Source of the DNA: an uncultured Candidatus Poseidoniales archaeon
Lineage (GTDB): Archaea > Thermoplasmatota > Poseidoniia > Poseidoniales > Thalassarchaeaceae
Reading direction: 5' to 3'
Assembly: GCA_902625325.1 (NCBI GenBank)
Contig: CACOAW010000002.1
Span: forward strand, 1-64,000
DNA: 64,000 nucleotides
Numbering within the stretch: the stretch's first letter is position 1; each line of letters opens with the position of its first letter. Below, piece by piece: positions 9,296 to 19,209 of the stretch. The notes under the pieces were generated by a model. It saw only the letters and a list, made by a program, of their open reading frames with translations, did no database searches and was not told where the DNA came from. Position numbers and translations under genes: made by a program.

Positions 9296-9817
9296 ATGAC
9301 GGAGCCAGACAGGACCGAGCTTCAGAGGATTGCCCAGTTGGTCGAGGTTAACCGGGAAAGGCTGCAAGCCCTGGAGCAACAGGTTCGGAACCTCGAAGGA
9401 ATAAAGCTAGAACAGGAGCATGCATTGGAAGCCCTCCTTTCGATATCACAAGATGGAGCCGATGGGGCTATGATTCCTCTGGGAGCAGGAGTTCAACTCG
9501 TCGCCAACATCCCTCCCGATGCAGGAGCAGTCATCGATATTGGCAGCAGGATTCAGGCTGAGAAAACCAGAGAGGAAGCCGCTCAGATTCTTAGCAAGAG
9601 AAATGAGGAACTGAATGATATCATGGATTCATTGAGAAAGGAATACGAAGTTCTGGAAAAACACGTTGTAGAACTGGCCACCAAGTTCAATAAAGCTGTG
9701 GAGGAAGCAAAACCTCCTTCTGAAGAAACACCGAACGAAAAGCAGCAATCAACAGATGCCCCCACAAAGCGAAGGCCCAGAAGGAAAAGGGGAACCGAGC
9801 TAACCCTAGATGACTGA
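9296..9817 (+). CDS. pfdA: Prefoldin subunit alpha
   Basis: Paired coiled-coil ends with central IPLGAGVQLVANIPPDAGAVIDIGSRIQAEKT hairpin; immediately upstream of ftsY. Confidence 0.87.
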   Translation: MTEPDRTELQRIAQLVEVNRERLQALEQQVRNLEGIKLEQEHALEALLSISQDGADGAMIPLGAGVQLVANIPPDAGAVIDIGSRIQAEKTREEAAQILSKRNEELNDIMDSLRKEYEVLEKHVVELATKFNKAVEEAKPPSEETPNEKQQSTDAPTKRRPRRKRGTELTLDD

Positions 9818-9826
9818 GGACATAAC

Positions 9827-11095
9827 ATGGGGCTCTTCGACCGATTCCGAAAGAAGATTAAGCAAGCCGACGAGGACTTCGGAATCACTGCCGAGGATGG
9901 ATCCGCAGAAGCAGAGCAAGCGCTACAAAAGAGAGAATCACTGGAAGATGGCGCAAGGAAAACCAGGGAACAAGAGGATCCTGGAAAGGAACGAAAATCG
10001 AAAACTGAACCTAAAAGCGAATGGGACGAACTTGAAGATGAAGTCGAAGACCCATTCCAAAAACCGAGTAGTCCCAAGGAGAGGAAGATCGCAGCAAGAG
10101 ATCAGGCACTAAGGGCTGCAGAGAGACCCATACAACCCCCAAGAGAAAGTGATGAGATGGACTCAACCACCGGGAGGAGGTTGGTCCAATCCGATGTGAA
10201 GTTCGAGATAGACATTTCAGAGCACGAGACAAACAAAGGAGGTATGGTGATTAGCGGAGGGCCCGTATTGGACTCGATTCTGGAAGATCTAGAGGATGAA
10301 CTACTCTCATCGGACATGGGTCACGAGGCATCCTCTGAGCTCATTGACAGCCTCCGTGCTCACCTCATCGGATCTCGAGTAGGTCGTGGTGCGCCGCTGG
10401 ACGAGGTTGTGGAAAAGGCACTCAAAGGCGCGATCCTGTCTCTGCTCGGGTCCGGATATTGGGACTTCGATAAGACCATCAAAGAATTAGTCTCATCCGA
10501 CTCGCCGGTAGTAATCATGATGGTGGGTGTCAATGGAACAGGCAAGACCACGACCTCAGCGAAGATCGCTAGGAGGCTGGACAGCCAAGGTTTCGACGTA
10601 GTTCTTGCCGCCGCGGACACATTCCGAGCTGGTGCAATAGACCAACTGGCCGCTCATGCCGATCGCTTGGGCGTCAGATGCGTCAAAAGCCAAAGGGGGG
10701 GCGATTCGGCAGCCGTTGCTAGGGACGCGATTGAGAGCGCTAGGGCCAAGGGGGAGCAGGTTGTCATCATCGACACTTCCGGTAGAATGCAGAACAAGGC
10801 AAACCTGATGGAAGAGCTTCAGAAGGTCCACAGAGTCACAAAACCCCACCTAGTGATATTCGTGGCAGATGCACTTGCAGGCAATGATGCTGTAACCCAG
10901 GCGATAGAGTTCCAGAGAAGACTGTCCTTCGACGGAGCAGCACTTTGCAAACTGGACACCGATGCAAGAGGGGGCGCCGCCCTCTCTATATCCCATGCGA
11001 CTGGCAGGCCGATTGTTCTGATAGGCACCGGTCAGGGATATGAGGATCTGGAACCGTTCGATCCCAACTGGCTAGTAGACCAACTTATTTCCTGA
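9827..11095 (+). CDS. ftsY: Signal recognition particle receptor FtsY
   Basis: VNGTGKTTTSAKIA, AADTFRAGAIDQL, VIIDTSGRMQNKANLMEEL, KLDTDARGGAALSIS SRP-GTPase motifs; acidic N-terminus. Confidence 0.95.
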   Translation: MGLFDRFRKKIKQADEDFGITAEDGSAEAEQALQKRESLEDGARKTREQEDPGKERKSKTEPKSEWDELEDEVEDPFQKPSSPKERKIAARDQALRAAERPIQPPRESDEMDSTTGRRLVQSDVKFEIDISEHETNKGGMVISGGPVLDSILEDLEDELLSSDMGHEASSELIDSLRAHLIGSRVGRGAPLDEVVEKALKGAILSLLGSGYWDFDKTIKELVSSDSPVVIMMVGVNGTGKTTTSAKIARRLDSQGFDVVLAAADTFRAGAIDQLAAHADRLGVRCVKSQRGGDSAAVARDAIESARAKGEQVVIIDTSGRMQNKANLMEELQKVHRVTKPHLVIFVADALAGNDAVTQAIEFQRRLSFDGAALCKLDTDARGGAALSISHATGRPIVLIGTGQGYEDLEPFDPNWLVDQLIS

Positions 11096-11130
11096 GCCAT
11101 CGACCACCTCCTTATTGAGTCAAAACCCCT

Positions 11131-11778
11131 GTGACCTCTCTGATGGACACTGGGTCGAAGCCCACAGCTCTCATAGTTCACGAGAACAGAATCACAGCGA
11201 ACAGACTAAGGTCGATAATGAGCCAAAGGGGTTGGGAATCCGAGATTTGCGAGGATGGGGACAAGGCCGTAGACGAATATGTCAGGATTAAGCCAGACAT
11301 GGTTTTCATGGGGCTCAACCTACCAACTATGGATGGACACGTCGCTGCACTGGAGATTCGTGAGAGCGATCCACAGGCGAGAGTGATATTCGTTGTCAGC
11401 AAGTCAAGACTAGCCAAAGCCAACGATGCGGCATTTTCCGCAGGTGCCGTAACCGTCCTAGTCACACCTCTTACCAGGGGCGACGTCGATCAGAAATGGG
11501 TAATGATGAATGGCCCTATTCCCGACGCACCTGGACTGGCGGATCTTGACGAACTCTATCCCGATATCGAAGAGGAAGAACAACCCCCTCTGCCCCCAAT
11601 ACCAATGATCGCCGATAGCGCCGAGACAGATGCGCCCCCTCCTAATGAGTTACCACCACTACCTGAACCACCAGTGCCTAAGAAAAAGAGGGGGAAGGCT
11701 CTGATTCTAGCAATAATCACCATGTCCATACTGGTTGCATTGGCAGCCACGTTTTACCTCGGTCTAGTAGAAATCTAG
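11131..11778 (+). CDS. Receiver-like domain protein with Pro-rich linker and C-terminal TM anchor (predicted pseudo-receiver)
   Basis: TALIVHENRITANRLRSIM...PDMVFMGLNLPTMDGHVAALEIRESDPQARVIFVVSKS...AGAVTVLVTPLTRGD; then PPLPP linker and C-terminal LILAIITMSILVALAATFYL. Confidence 0.75.
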   Translation: MTSLMDTGSKPTALIVHENRITANRLRSIMSQRGWESEICEDGDKAVDEYVRIKPDMVFMGLNLPTMDGHVAALEIRESDPQARVIFVVSKSRLAKANDAAFSAGAVTVLVTPLTRGDVDQKWVMMNGPIPDAPGLADLDELYPDIEEEEQPPLPPIPMIADSAETDAPPPNELPPLPEPPVPKKKRGKALILAIITMSILVALAATFYLGLVEI

Positions 11779-12041
11779 TATTTCCGACCGTCTTCAACGT
11801 ACTCGGCTACTGCACCAGCAACAAAACTACTACCTTGAGGAGCATCTGTGATTATTTCCACCGTCACCACTTCGTCGTGTAGGAGACTCTCATCCAGGGC
11901 AGATAGCCTCAGTCCGACCCTCCACCTCTTCAGTATCTCGAAGGCGATGTATGATCCTACTCCCAGAATGACGATAGTATTGCAGCCCCACGCCGCGATA
12001 CTCGCATAATCCAATTCTACCTCTCCAGAAGGGCAACCCAA
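11775..12041 (-). CDS. Small single-TM protein of unknown function
   Basis: ORF of 88 aa with hydrophobic segment CNTIVILGVGSYIAFEIL; overlaps the end of pyrF by 25 nt. Confidence 0.45.
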   Translation of the reverse strand: MGCPSGEVELDYASIAAWGCNTIVILGVGSYIAFEILKRWRVGLRLSALDESLLHDEVVTVEIITDAPQGSSFVAGAVAEYVEDGRKY

Positions 12042-12814
12042 GAGGCCGATGCATATTCTCTTGCTGCAGTCATTGGCTCCCTAGCTCCGTGAATTCCCGA
12101 ACCGACAATTATCGCATCTGAACCCGCTCTGACTGCTTCTGATGGATTTCCATACCTCTGTCCCAAGACACCCTCTTGCGAGCTAAGGCTAACCCCGGGA
12201 GTCCAAATCATCCTCCCCTCTCCCACCTTGCTCCTCAAAATCCCCAATTCGGACGGACTGCTCCCATTTCCTATGTAGCCGACAACATGCGGCGAGGCGG
12301 TACCCATCTCCAGAGTCTTGTCTGTGTACGAGCCCTCGAGTAGATTTCCGGAGCTAGACATCTGAGCTAGAAGCAAGACCCCCCCTACTCTTTCCACCTC
12401 ATCCCACGCTTCAGCAATCCCATCTACTACGTCGGGACCGCTGACACTGTGCGACGTAACCAAGTCAGACCATACGCGGATATCGTATAACCCTCCCATC
12501 TGGGTCTTAGCAACCCTTCCGATATCAGCAAATTTCCTATCTTCGAACAATAACATCCTTTTGGAACGTGCAGCATCGACAACAGCCCCCCAGTCTTCCA
12601 GATTGAAATCCTGAACCATGTCTACATGGGTCTTTAGAGCGCAAACATGATCGCCAACATCTTCTATGATCTGGACAATTTCTTCTACAGTCGGCAAGTC
12701 CGCTGCTAACACGACCAAAGACTCCTTTTCACAGGCTATTGACATGAACTGGTGAGAAAGAGGATGAGCGCAGTTGACCCATCTAGCCCCCCAGACTTCC
12801 TCGGCTTTCATCAA
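12017..12814 (-). CDS. pyrF: Orotidine 5'-phosphate decarboxylase
   Basis: ALKTHVDMV, LLFEDRKFADIGRVAKTQ, WTPGVS, DAIIVGSGIHGA motifs. Confidence 0.9.
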   Translation of the reverse strand: MMKAEEVWGARWVNCAHPLSHQFMSIACEKESLVVLAADLPTVEEIVQIIEDVGDHVCALKTHVDMVQDFNLEDWGAVVDAARSKRMLLFEDRKFADIGRVAKTQMGGLYDIRVWSDLVTSHSVSGPDVVDGIAEAWDEVERVGGVLLLAQMSSSGNLLEGSYTDKTLEMGTASPHVVGYIGNGSSPSELGILRSKVGEGRMIWTPGVSLSSQEGVLGQRYGNPSEAVRAGSDAIIVGSGIHGAREPMTAAREYASASWVALLER

Positions 12815-12891
12815 TTAGTCCGGTACTTTCCTCTATGTCAAGTCTTTCCTCTTCCAAGAAATATCAAGCCCCGTCAGTCCTCGCATGAGTC

Positions 12892-13254
12892 ATGCATCCA
12901 GCTGTGTTGGTAGGTGTGGGCGGCGCAATTGGGTCAGTAGCAAGGTGGGGAGTATCAGAGGCGATGCCCGCAGACGGAACATCAGAGGTTCCTTGGGCTA
13001 CAATAGTGGTAAATCTGTTTGGAACCTTCGTTCTAGGAGCAATGATAGCAGGGGCTCTTCAAACTGAAACTCTTTTACTCTTCGGCACGGGTATGTTAGG
13101 TGGTTTCACGACCATGTCCACATTCGGGGTTGAGACTGTACGACTAATCGAGTCAGGCAGCTCCTCCGCGGCTTCGATCTACATTGCACTAAACCTCTTA
13201 GCACCGCTCACTGCGTGGCTTGGTTGGAGACTCAGTGAGGCCTTTCTGGCGTAG
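12892..13254 (+). CDS. crcB: Fluoride ion transporter CrcB/FEX family
   Basis: GVGGAIGSVARWGVS, ATIVVNLFGTFVLGAMI, GMLGGFTTMSTFGVET motifs. Confidence 0.92.
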   Translation: MHPAVLVGVGGAIGSVARWGVSEAMPADGTSEVPWATIVVNLFGTFVLGAMIAGALQTETLLLFGTGMLGGFTTMSTFGVETVRLIESGSSSAASIYIALNLLAPLTAWLGWRLSEAFLA

Positions 13255-13262
13255 GTGAATGC

Positions 13263-16200
13263 ATGTCTTCAGGTGAACATGTGAGAATATTCGAAGTCAC
13301 CACAAAGGATCTCGAGGGTCTTCCGGACTCAAGGGGCGAGACCGTCCGCTCCATGCTAAAGACTGACCATGGAATCAAAGTAGACTCAGTCAGGGTCATT
13401 ATGGGATATCAGGTTAGATCTACGATCTCCGACGCACAGGCAGAAACTCTGACCTATGACCTGTTCGCAGACCCGGTAATCGAGGTCGCTAAAACGGGCT
13501 CGAGGATTTTAGACGACTTCTCAGAAGCACCAGAGGTGGCGATTCAGATAGGATTCAAGCCAGGCGTCACGGATAACACCGCTCAGGCGGGATTGGACGG
13601 ACTGACCACGCTGTTTCCAGAGCAGAAAGAAGCTAGAGTTGCAACGTATAGGACCTATGCCTTCTGGGGAGTAGAAGGCACAGTTTCCCCCTCAGAGCTG
13701 GCTGCGACTCTACACAACCCAATGATCGAGAGGGCGTCCATGTCAGACAGGAACGGATGCTTAAAGGGACACTGGCCGGAACTCGGATTTCCAGATGTCC
13801 CACCAAACATATTCAAGGAACCGACTACCATAGATTTGGAGGTTAGTGACAAAGACCTGCTTGAGATCAGCGAAAGAGGACTGCTTGCTCTAAACTTAGA
13901 AGAGATGAAAGCAATTCAGGGTCACTACAGAAATCCCGCTGTTAGGGCAGAAAGAACCGATCAGGGACTACAATCGGACAGACCAACCGACGCAGAGCTA
14001 GAGTGCCTTGCCCAGACATGGTCAGAGCACTGTTCGCACAAGATATTCGCCGCAAAGATTAGACACGTGGACAAAACAACACATGAGGACACGACAATCA
14101 ACTCCCTATTCAAGACCCACATAATGCAGCCAACGCTGGATATTCAAAAAGAGGTAGATTGGCTACTAAGCATATTCCATGACAACTCTGGCGTCATCTC
14201 CTGGAATGATGAATGGAGTGTCTGCATAAAGGCCGAGACGCATAACAGCCCCAGTGCTCTGGACCCATTCGGTGGCGCTATTACAGGAATTGTGGGCGTG
14301 AACAGAGATATCCTCGGAACAGGATTGGGGGCTAGGCCGATAGCTAATACAGATGTCTTCTGCTTCGGGCCCCCTGACTACTCCGGAACAATCCCACGTG
14401 GACTTTTCCACCCCTCAAGAGTTTTCAGAGGAGTCCACTCAGGAGTAAGATCGGGTGGAAACGAGTCAGGGATCCCCACAGTCAACGGAGCAATAGTGTT
14501 CGACGAGAGATACATCGGTAAACCTCTGGTCTTCTGTGGTACAGTTGGAATCATGCCCCGAACCCTCGCAGACGGAAGAGAAAGCCACGTGAAGACGCCA
14601 AAGCCAGGCGACGTCGTTTACATGGTAGGGGGCAGGGTTGGAAGCGATGGAATCCACGGAGCAACGTTCTCCAGCCTCGAACTAACCGAAGAGAGCCCTA
14701 GCTCAGCAGTCCAAATTGGAGACCCCATCACCCAGAAGAAGATGCTAGACATGATTCTGGAAGCTAGGGACGAGGGTCTAATTCAGGTAATCACGGACAA
14801 TGGCGCAGGAGGCCTTTCCAGTAGCGTCGGGGAGATGGCCGAACTCACAGGCGGAGCAAAACTCGACCTAGGACAGGTCCCCCTCAAGCAAGCAGGCCTT
14901 TCATCCTGGGAGATACTGGTCTCGGAGTCTCAGGAGAGGATGACAGTGGGAGTCAGACCAGACGACTGCGAGAAGTTCGAGACCTTAGCGAGTCTACATG
15001 AGGTTGAAGCAACAGCAGTCGGAGAGTTCACCGATTCCGGGGCATTCGTGGTCCATCATGGACAGACTCCCGTTGCACATCTGCCTATTCATTTCCTATT
15101 CGACGGATGCCCACAACTCAATCTAGAATCCGAGTGGAGTCCCCCGACTCACTTACCGGTAGAGACGCCCGAACTGGATGAGAAAGGAATGGGGAAACTC
15201 CTCACCCGGCTCCTAGCCAGACCCAACGTAGCCAGCAAGGAATGGTGGGTCCGTTCCTACGACCACGAGGTGATAGCCCAGAGCGTAATCAAGCCATTCT
15301 GTGGTACTAACCACGATGCTCCAGGGGACGCTGCTGTGATAGCGCCCATCCAAGGAGGGACCCAGGGGCTAGTTATCTCGAACGGCATCGCTCCAAGATA
15401 CTCTGACATAGATTCCTATGCAATGGCGGCGGCCTCCGTCGATGAGGCCCTAAGGAACGCCGTATGTGTAGGGGTGGACCTAGATCTCATTGCAGGCCTC
15501 GACAACTTCTGCTGGCCGGACCCAATCGAGTCTTCCAAGACCCCGGATGGACGGTACAAACTGGCTCAACTGGTGAGAGCGAACAGAGCATTGGATGACG
15601 TCTGCAGGGCATACAGGCTACCATGTATCAGCGGAAAGGACTCCATGAAGAACGATGCTATGATGGGAGGAGAGAAGATCAGCGTCCCACCAACCCTGCT
15701 ATTCAGTCTGCTCGGAAACCACGAAGACGTCCGGAAAGCAGTCTCGTCGGACTTCAAGAAACCCGGAGACGCGATATTCCTAGTCGGAGAGACACATCAG
15801 GAACTCGGCGCTAGTGAATTAGCATTCATGCTGAGGGATGAGGGCTCAGGAGGGATAGGGGGAGCCGTACCGGAAATCGAACCAGAGAGGAACATGACAG
15901 TCTACAGGGCCCTTACTTCATCCATGAAGAGCGGACTAGTGTCAAGCGCCCATGACTGCAGCGATGGTGGCTTGGCCGTGGCTCTGGCGGAGTGCTGCTT
16001 CGGAGCTGACTCCGGAGCTTCGATCGACATATCCCCCCTCCAATCAGACTGCTCGAGTCTCGATGTTTGGGGGGCCCTTTTCGGAGAGAGCCTCGGCAGG
16101 ATACTTGTAAGCGTCAGACCCACTGACAAGGAGGCCTTCGAGGAATCCATGGAGGGAGTATGCTGTCACTACCTAGGACAGGTCTCCGAGGGAGACGCCA

Positions 16201-16295
16201 TCTCAGTTTCCAGGGACGGAGAAAAAGTCCTCTTGGGCTCAATGTCGGAGATGAGGGACTCTTGGAAGGACACACTACACGGAGGGGGGCTATGA
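13263..16295 (+). CDS. purL: Phosphoribosylformylglycinamidine synthase, PurL with N-terminal PurS-like region
   Basis: AQTWSEHCSHKIFAAKI, KAETHNSPSALDPFGGAITGIVGVNRDILG, ITDNGAGGLSSSVGEMAELTGG, SAHDCSDGGLAVALAECC; ~215-aa PurS-like N-terminus. Confidence 0.94.
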   Translation: MSSGEHVRIFEVTTKDLEGLPDSRGETVRSMLKTDHGIKVDSVRVIMGYQVRSTISDAQAETLTYDLFADPVIEVAKTGSRILDDFSEAPEVAIQIGFKPGVTDNTAQAGLDGLTTLFPEQKEARVATYRTYAFWGVEGTVSPSELAATLHNPMIERASMSDRNGCLKGHWPELGFPDVPPNIFKEPTTIDLEVSDKDLLEISERGLLALNLEEMKAIQGHYRNPAVRAERTDQGLQSDRPTDAELECLAQTWSEHCSHKIFAAKIRHVDKTTHEDTTINSLFKTHIMQPTLDIQKEVDWLLSIFHDNSGVISWNDEWSVCIKAETHNSPSALDPFGGAITGIVGVNRDILGTGLGARPIANTDVFCFGPPDYSGTIPRGLFHPSRVFRGVHSGVRSGGNESGIPTVNGAIVFDERYIGKPLVFCGTVGIMPRTLADGRESHVKTPKPGDVVYMVGGRVGSDGIHGATFSSLELTEESPSSAVQIGDPITQKKMLDMILEARDEGLIQVITDNGAGGLSSSVGEMAELTGGAKLDLGQVPLKQAGLSSWEILVSESQERMTVGVRPDDCEKFETLASLHEVEATAVGEFTDSGAFVVHHGQTPVAHLPIHFLFDGCPQLNLESEWSPPTHLPVETPELDEKGMGKLLTRLLARPNVASKEWWVRSYDHEVIAQSVIKPFCGTNHDAPGDAAVIAPIQGGTQGLVISNGIAPRYSDIDSYAMAAASVDEALRNAVCVGVDLDLIAGLDNFCWPDPIESSKTPDGRYKLAQLVRANRALDDVCRAYRLPCISGKDSMKNDAMMGGEKISVPPTLLFSLLGNHEDVRKAVSSDFKKPGDAIFLVGETHQELGASELAFMLRDEGSGGIGGAVPEIEPERNMTVYRALTSSMKSGLVSSAHDCSDGGLAVALAECCFGADSGASIDISPLQSDCSSLDVWGALFGESLGRILVSVRPTDKEAFEESMEGVCCHYLGQVSEGDAISVSRDGEKVLLGSMSEMRDSWKDTLHGGGL

Positions 16296-17101
16296 TGACT
16301 CCCAGAGTAGCAGTTCTGTCGGGCTTTGGAATCAACTGCGAGACAGAGACCATGGCCGTATTTGAGATGTCAGGAGCCCATGCTGACAGGGTTCATGTGA
16401 ACAGACTGGTCAACGGGGATTTGAATCTCTCAGACTATCAGATTATGGCGATACCCGGAGGATTCTCCTTCGGTGACCATCTAGGCAGTGGTAGGCTGAT
16501 GGGAAACAGGCTTCGCTTCGGTTTGAGGGACCAAGTAAGGGGTTTCGTAAGGGATGGGAAACCTGTTATTGGTATATGCAACGGCTTCCAGGTACTTGTG
16601 AAGATGGGGCTTCTTCCCGGTGACAAAGAAGTCTCACTAACACAGACCGCCTCCCTAGCACTCAATGACAGCGGACACTACGAAAATAGATGGGCGACCC
16701 TTGAGTTCGACTCAAAGAGTCCATGCATATGGACAGCGGGACTCGAGCGCATCAGGGTCCCAGTTAGACATGGGGAGGGTAAGTTCGTCACAGACGATCC
16801 CACTTTGATGGATAAATGGGCTGAGTCCGGCCAATTGGTCGCGAGGTACGTCGACCCTTCTACCGAATACCCCAGTGCTAGCGACAACATCCTCCCTTAC
16901 CCAATCTCTCCCAATCAGAGCTGGAGGAACGTCGCCGGAGTCTGTGACCCGACAGGGCTGGTTTTTGGGTTGATGCCACACCCCGAGGCAAACCATTCAA
17001 CATGGCTCGGAGCCACATGGACCAGAGAAGACAATGAGCACGGACAGGGAGAGGGGTTGGCGATTTTTCACAATGCAGTCAGTCACCTAATGGACGCCTG
17101 A
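16292..17101 (+). CDS. purQ: Phosphoribosylformylglycinamidine synthase glutaminase subunit PurQ
   Basis: MAIPGGFSFGDHLGSG, GKPVIGICNGFQVLVKMGLLPG, VFGLMPHPEANH; ATG overlaps purL stop. Confidence 0.93.
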   Translation: MMTPRVAVLSGFGINCETETMAVFEMSGAHADRVHVNRLVNGDLNLSDYQIMAIPGGFSFGDHLGSGRLMGNRLRFGLRDQVRGFVRDGKPVIGICNGFQVLVKMGLLPGDKEVSLTQTASLALNDSGHYENRWATLEFDSKSPCIWTAGLERIRVPVRHGEGKFVTDDPTLMDKWAESGQLVARYVDPSTEYPSASDNILPYPISPNQSWRNVAGVCDPTGLVFGLMPHPEANHSTWLGATWTREDNEHGQGEGLAIFHNAVSHLMDA

Positions 17102-17106
17102 GCAAA

Positions 17107-17871
17107 TCAACCTAATTGCAGAATTCCCAATGCCCGCCTAGTTGCCGCTAGAATCAGTACCGCCACAAGTATACCTCTGACACCCTTTTGGGAGGAGGAT
17201 TTGGAGCCATACCTAGATCCTATCAAACCCCCCGCCAGTACAGTCATTCCGAAAGTAATCAGGAGACTAGGGTCTAGGTCAAGCCTTCCAGCGACCCCCG
17301 CTCCGACTAGTCCAGCGAGCGAGTTTACCCAGACGAAGAGGGCAGTCGCCGCCGCGGCCTCCTTCGCTTTAGCCCATCGTCCGAGCATTAGGGCGGGATG
17401 TAGGAGGATACCGCCACCCATGCCTATCACTCCACTTGCCAAGCCAATTCCACCTCCAACCACCGCTGCCTTGGTAGCACTCGGTCTGACTGCCTCGCCA
17501 ACTCCCGCATCACCTGAAAGCAACCTCCAAGCCGCTACGATAAATGCTAGCGATAGCAATGCATCATACACGACCCCTTCCACAAGCATGAATCCTCCAA
17601 GGGCGGCCATGGGCACGCTTGCGGAGATGAATGGAAGCGACAAATTCCTGACATGGTGACCAGACTTGTGGTAGTGCCAGAAGGCAATCCCAGCTACAAT
17701 CAGATTTAGCGACCAAGCATATTGCTTGAGCCAAATTGACTCTGATGCAGCAAACGTCGTCATCGATAGGACAGCTAGGTACCCCGAACCCCCCCCGAGC
17801 CCAACCGAGGAGTACAGGGATGCTACTGCGAAGAGGGCCAATAGAACAAGCACTAACTCAATGGAAACCAC
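17107..17871 (-). CDS. TauE/SafE-family sulfite exporter-like permease
   Basis: Eight-TM-like protein with GLGGGSGYLAVLSM and GGGIGLASGVIGMGGGILLHPALM repeats. Confidence 0.85.
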   Translation of the reverse strand: MVSIELVLVLLALFAVASLYSSVGLGGGSGYLAVLSMTTFAASESIWLKQYAWSLNLIVAGIAFWHYHKSGHHVRNLSLPFISASVPMAALGGFMLVEGVVYDALLSLAFIVAAWRLLSGDAGVGEAVRPSATKAAVVGGGIGLASGVIGMGGGILLHPALMLGRWAKAKEAAAATALFVWVNSLAGLVGAGVAGRLDLDPSLLITFGMTVLAGGLIGSRYGSKSSSQKGVRGILVAVLILAATRRALGILQLG

Positions 17872-17914
17872 GAGGACCGCTTTGGGAAGGACACTTCAAC
17901 TCCACCGTTTCTCG

Positions 17915-19129
17915 ATGACCATGGAGGTAGGAGTCTCCCTGCAAAGGGCAATTGAACTGACCAGCCAACTTACCCTAATCAGAGAAGAAGAGACAATTCC
18001 GTTGATTACGGCATCTGGGCGCACTCTTTTCGGGGATCTAAGATCAATGGTGGATGACCCGAGGTTCGACAACTCCGCTATGGATGGATGGGCAGTAAGA
18101 GAGGTAGATTGCAAGGATGTAGGAGCCATACTAAGCATAGTGGGAACCAGCCAGGCGGGCTCTGAAGAAATCCCGACGGTAGATGCAGGTGAAGCCTGCA
18201 GGATAATGACCGGTGCACCCCTCCCCCAGGGAGCGGATGCCATTGTGATGGTTGAAGACTCTACTGTTGCAGGGGACAAAGTAACAATCGTCGGACCGGC
18301 AAGACCCGACTTCATCCGCTGGAAGGGTGAGAACCTAACTCACGACACCGTGGCCTTGAGAGCTGGCACCGTTCTGACTCCGGCTTCGGTTTCTCTCGCA
18401 GCAACAATGGGCCATGCGAACATCAGGGTAGTAAGGAAACCTATCATTGCTGTGATTGGGGTCGGAGACGAGTTGACTCCTCCTGGGGAGCACCTCTCAG
18501 AGAACTCGATATACGAGTCCAACACCTTCGGGCTATCATCACTTGTGGAAAAGATGGGAGGAATCCCCAGGAGGTTCGATTTGATTAAGGACAGCATGGA
18601 TCTTCTGAGAGAAACTCTAGACGAAGCTGCAGCGTCATGCGACGCCATTCTTACCAGTGGAGGGGTCAGTATGGGGGAATGGGACATGGTTCGCAGAATA
18701 ATGGAAGAAGAGGGAGATATTAGATTCTGGAAGATAATGATTAGGCCAGGAGGGCCACCCATTTTCGGCTCTTGGAGGGGGAAACCAATTTTCGGGCTTC
18801 CAGGAAATCCAGTCAGCAGCCACATCGTCTTCACGGTGCTCGTAGCACCATGGATGTCATCCAGTATGGGCTCCGAAGAGGGAACTAGACCCAGGCTTGC
18901 CAACAGAGTAAGAGTGGAGATGGAGGAGTCATTGAAGGGAGCGCCAGGGAAGCTGTGCATGAGGAGGATATCTATCAGACAGGAGGGAGATAAACTGCTA
19001 GGCTCCACAAGAACGCACCAAGGAAGCGGCAATATCCACAGTATGGTAGCTCACAACGGCCTTTCTCTTCTCCCTCCGGATTCGGATTGTCAAGAGGGCG
19101 ACACTATCGACGCTCTCTGGCTTCTCTAG
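17915..19129 (+). CDS. moeA: Molybdopterin molybdenumtransferase MoeA
   Basis: DNSAMDGWAV, RIMTGAPLPQGADAIVMVE, IGVGDEL, TSGGVSMGEWD, PIFGLPGNPVSS motifs; ATG at 17915. Confidence 0.93.
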   Translation: MTMEVGVSLQRAIELTSQLTLIREEETIPLITASGRTLFGDLRSMVDDPRFDNSAMDGWAVREVDCKDVGAILSIVGTSQAGSEEIPTVDAGEACRIMTGAPLPQGADAIVMVEDSTVAGDKVTIVGPARPDFIRWKGENLTHDTVALRAGTVLTPASVSLAATMGHANIRVVRKPIIAVIGVGDELTPPGEHLSENSIYESNTFGLSSLVEKMGGIPRRFDLIKDSMDLLRETLDEAAASCDAILTSGGVSMGEWDMVRRIMEEEGDIRFWKIMIRPGGPPIFGSWRGKPIFGLPGNPVSSHIVFTVLVAPWMSSSMGSEEGTRPRLANRVRVEMEESLKGAPGKLCMRRISIRQEGDKLLGSTRTHQGSGNIHSMVAHNGLSLLPPDSDCQEGDTIDALWLL

Positions 19130-19209
19130 ACACCAAACCTAAGAGCGATTGATTCCAATCAAAGTCTCACTGTAACTAGAAGACTAAAGCAACCAAGATT
19201 AGATTCTGT

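Noticed and set aside
18340-19032. Minus-strand 230-aa ORF inside moeA
   Set aside because: Antisense to a confident moeA; composition typical of a shadow ORF.
19150-19163. GATTG-attc-CAATC inverted repeat upstream of uvrA
   Set aside because: Five-bp arms are too short to distinguish from chance without conservation data.
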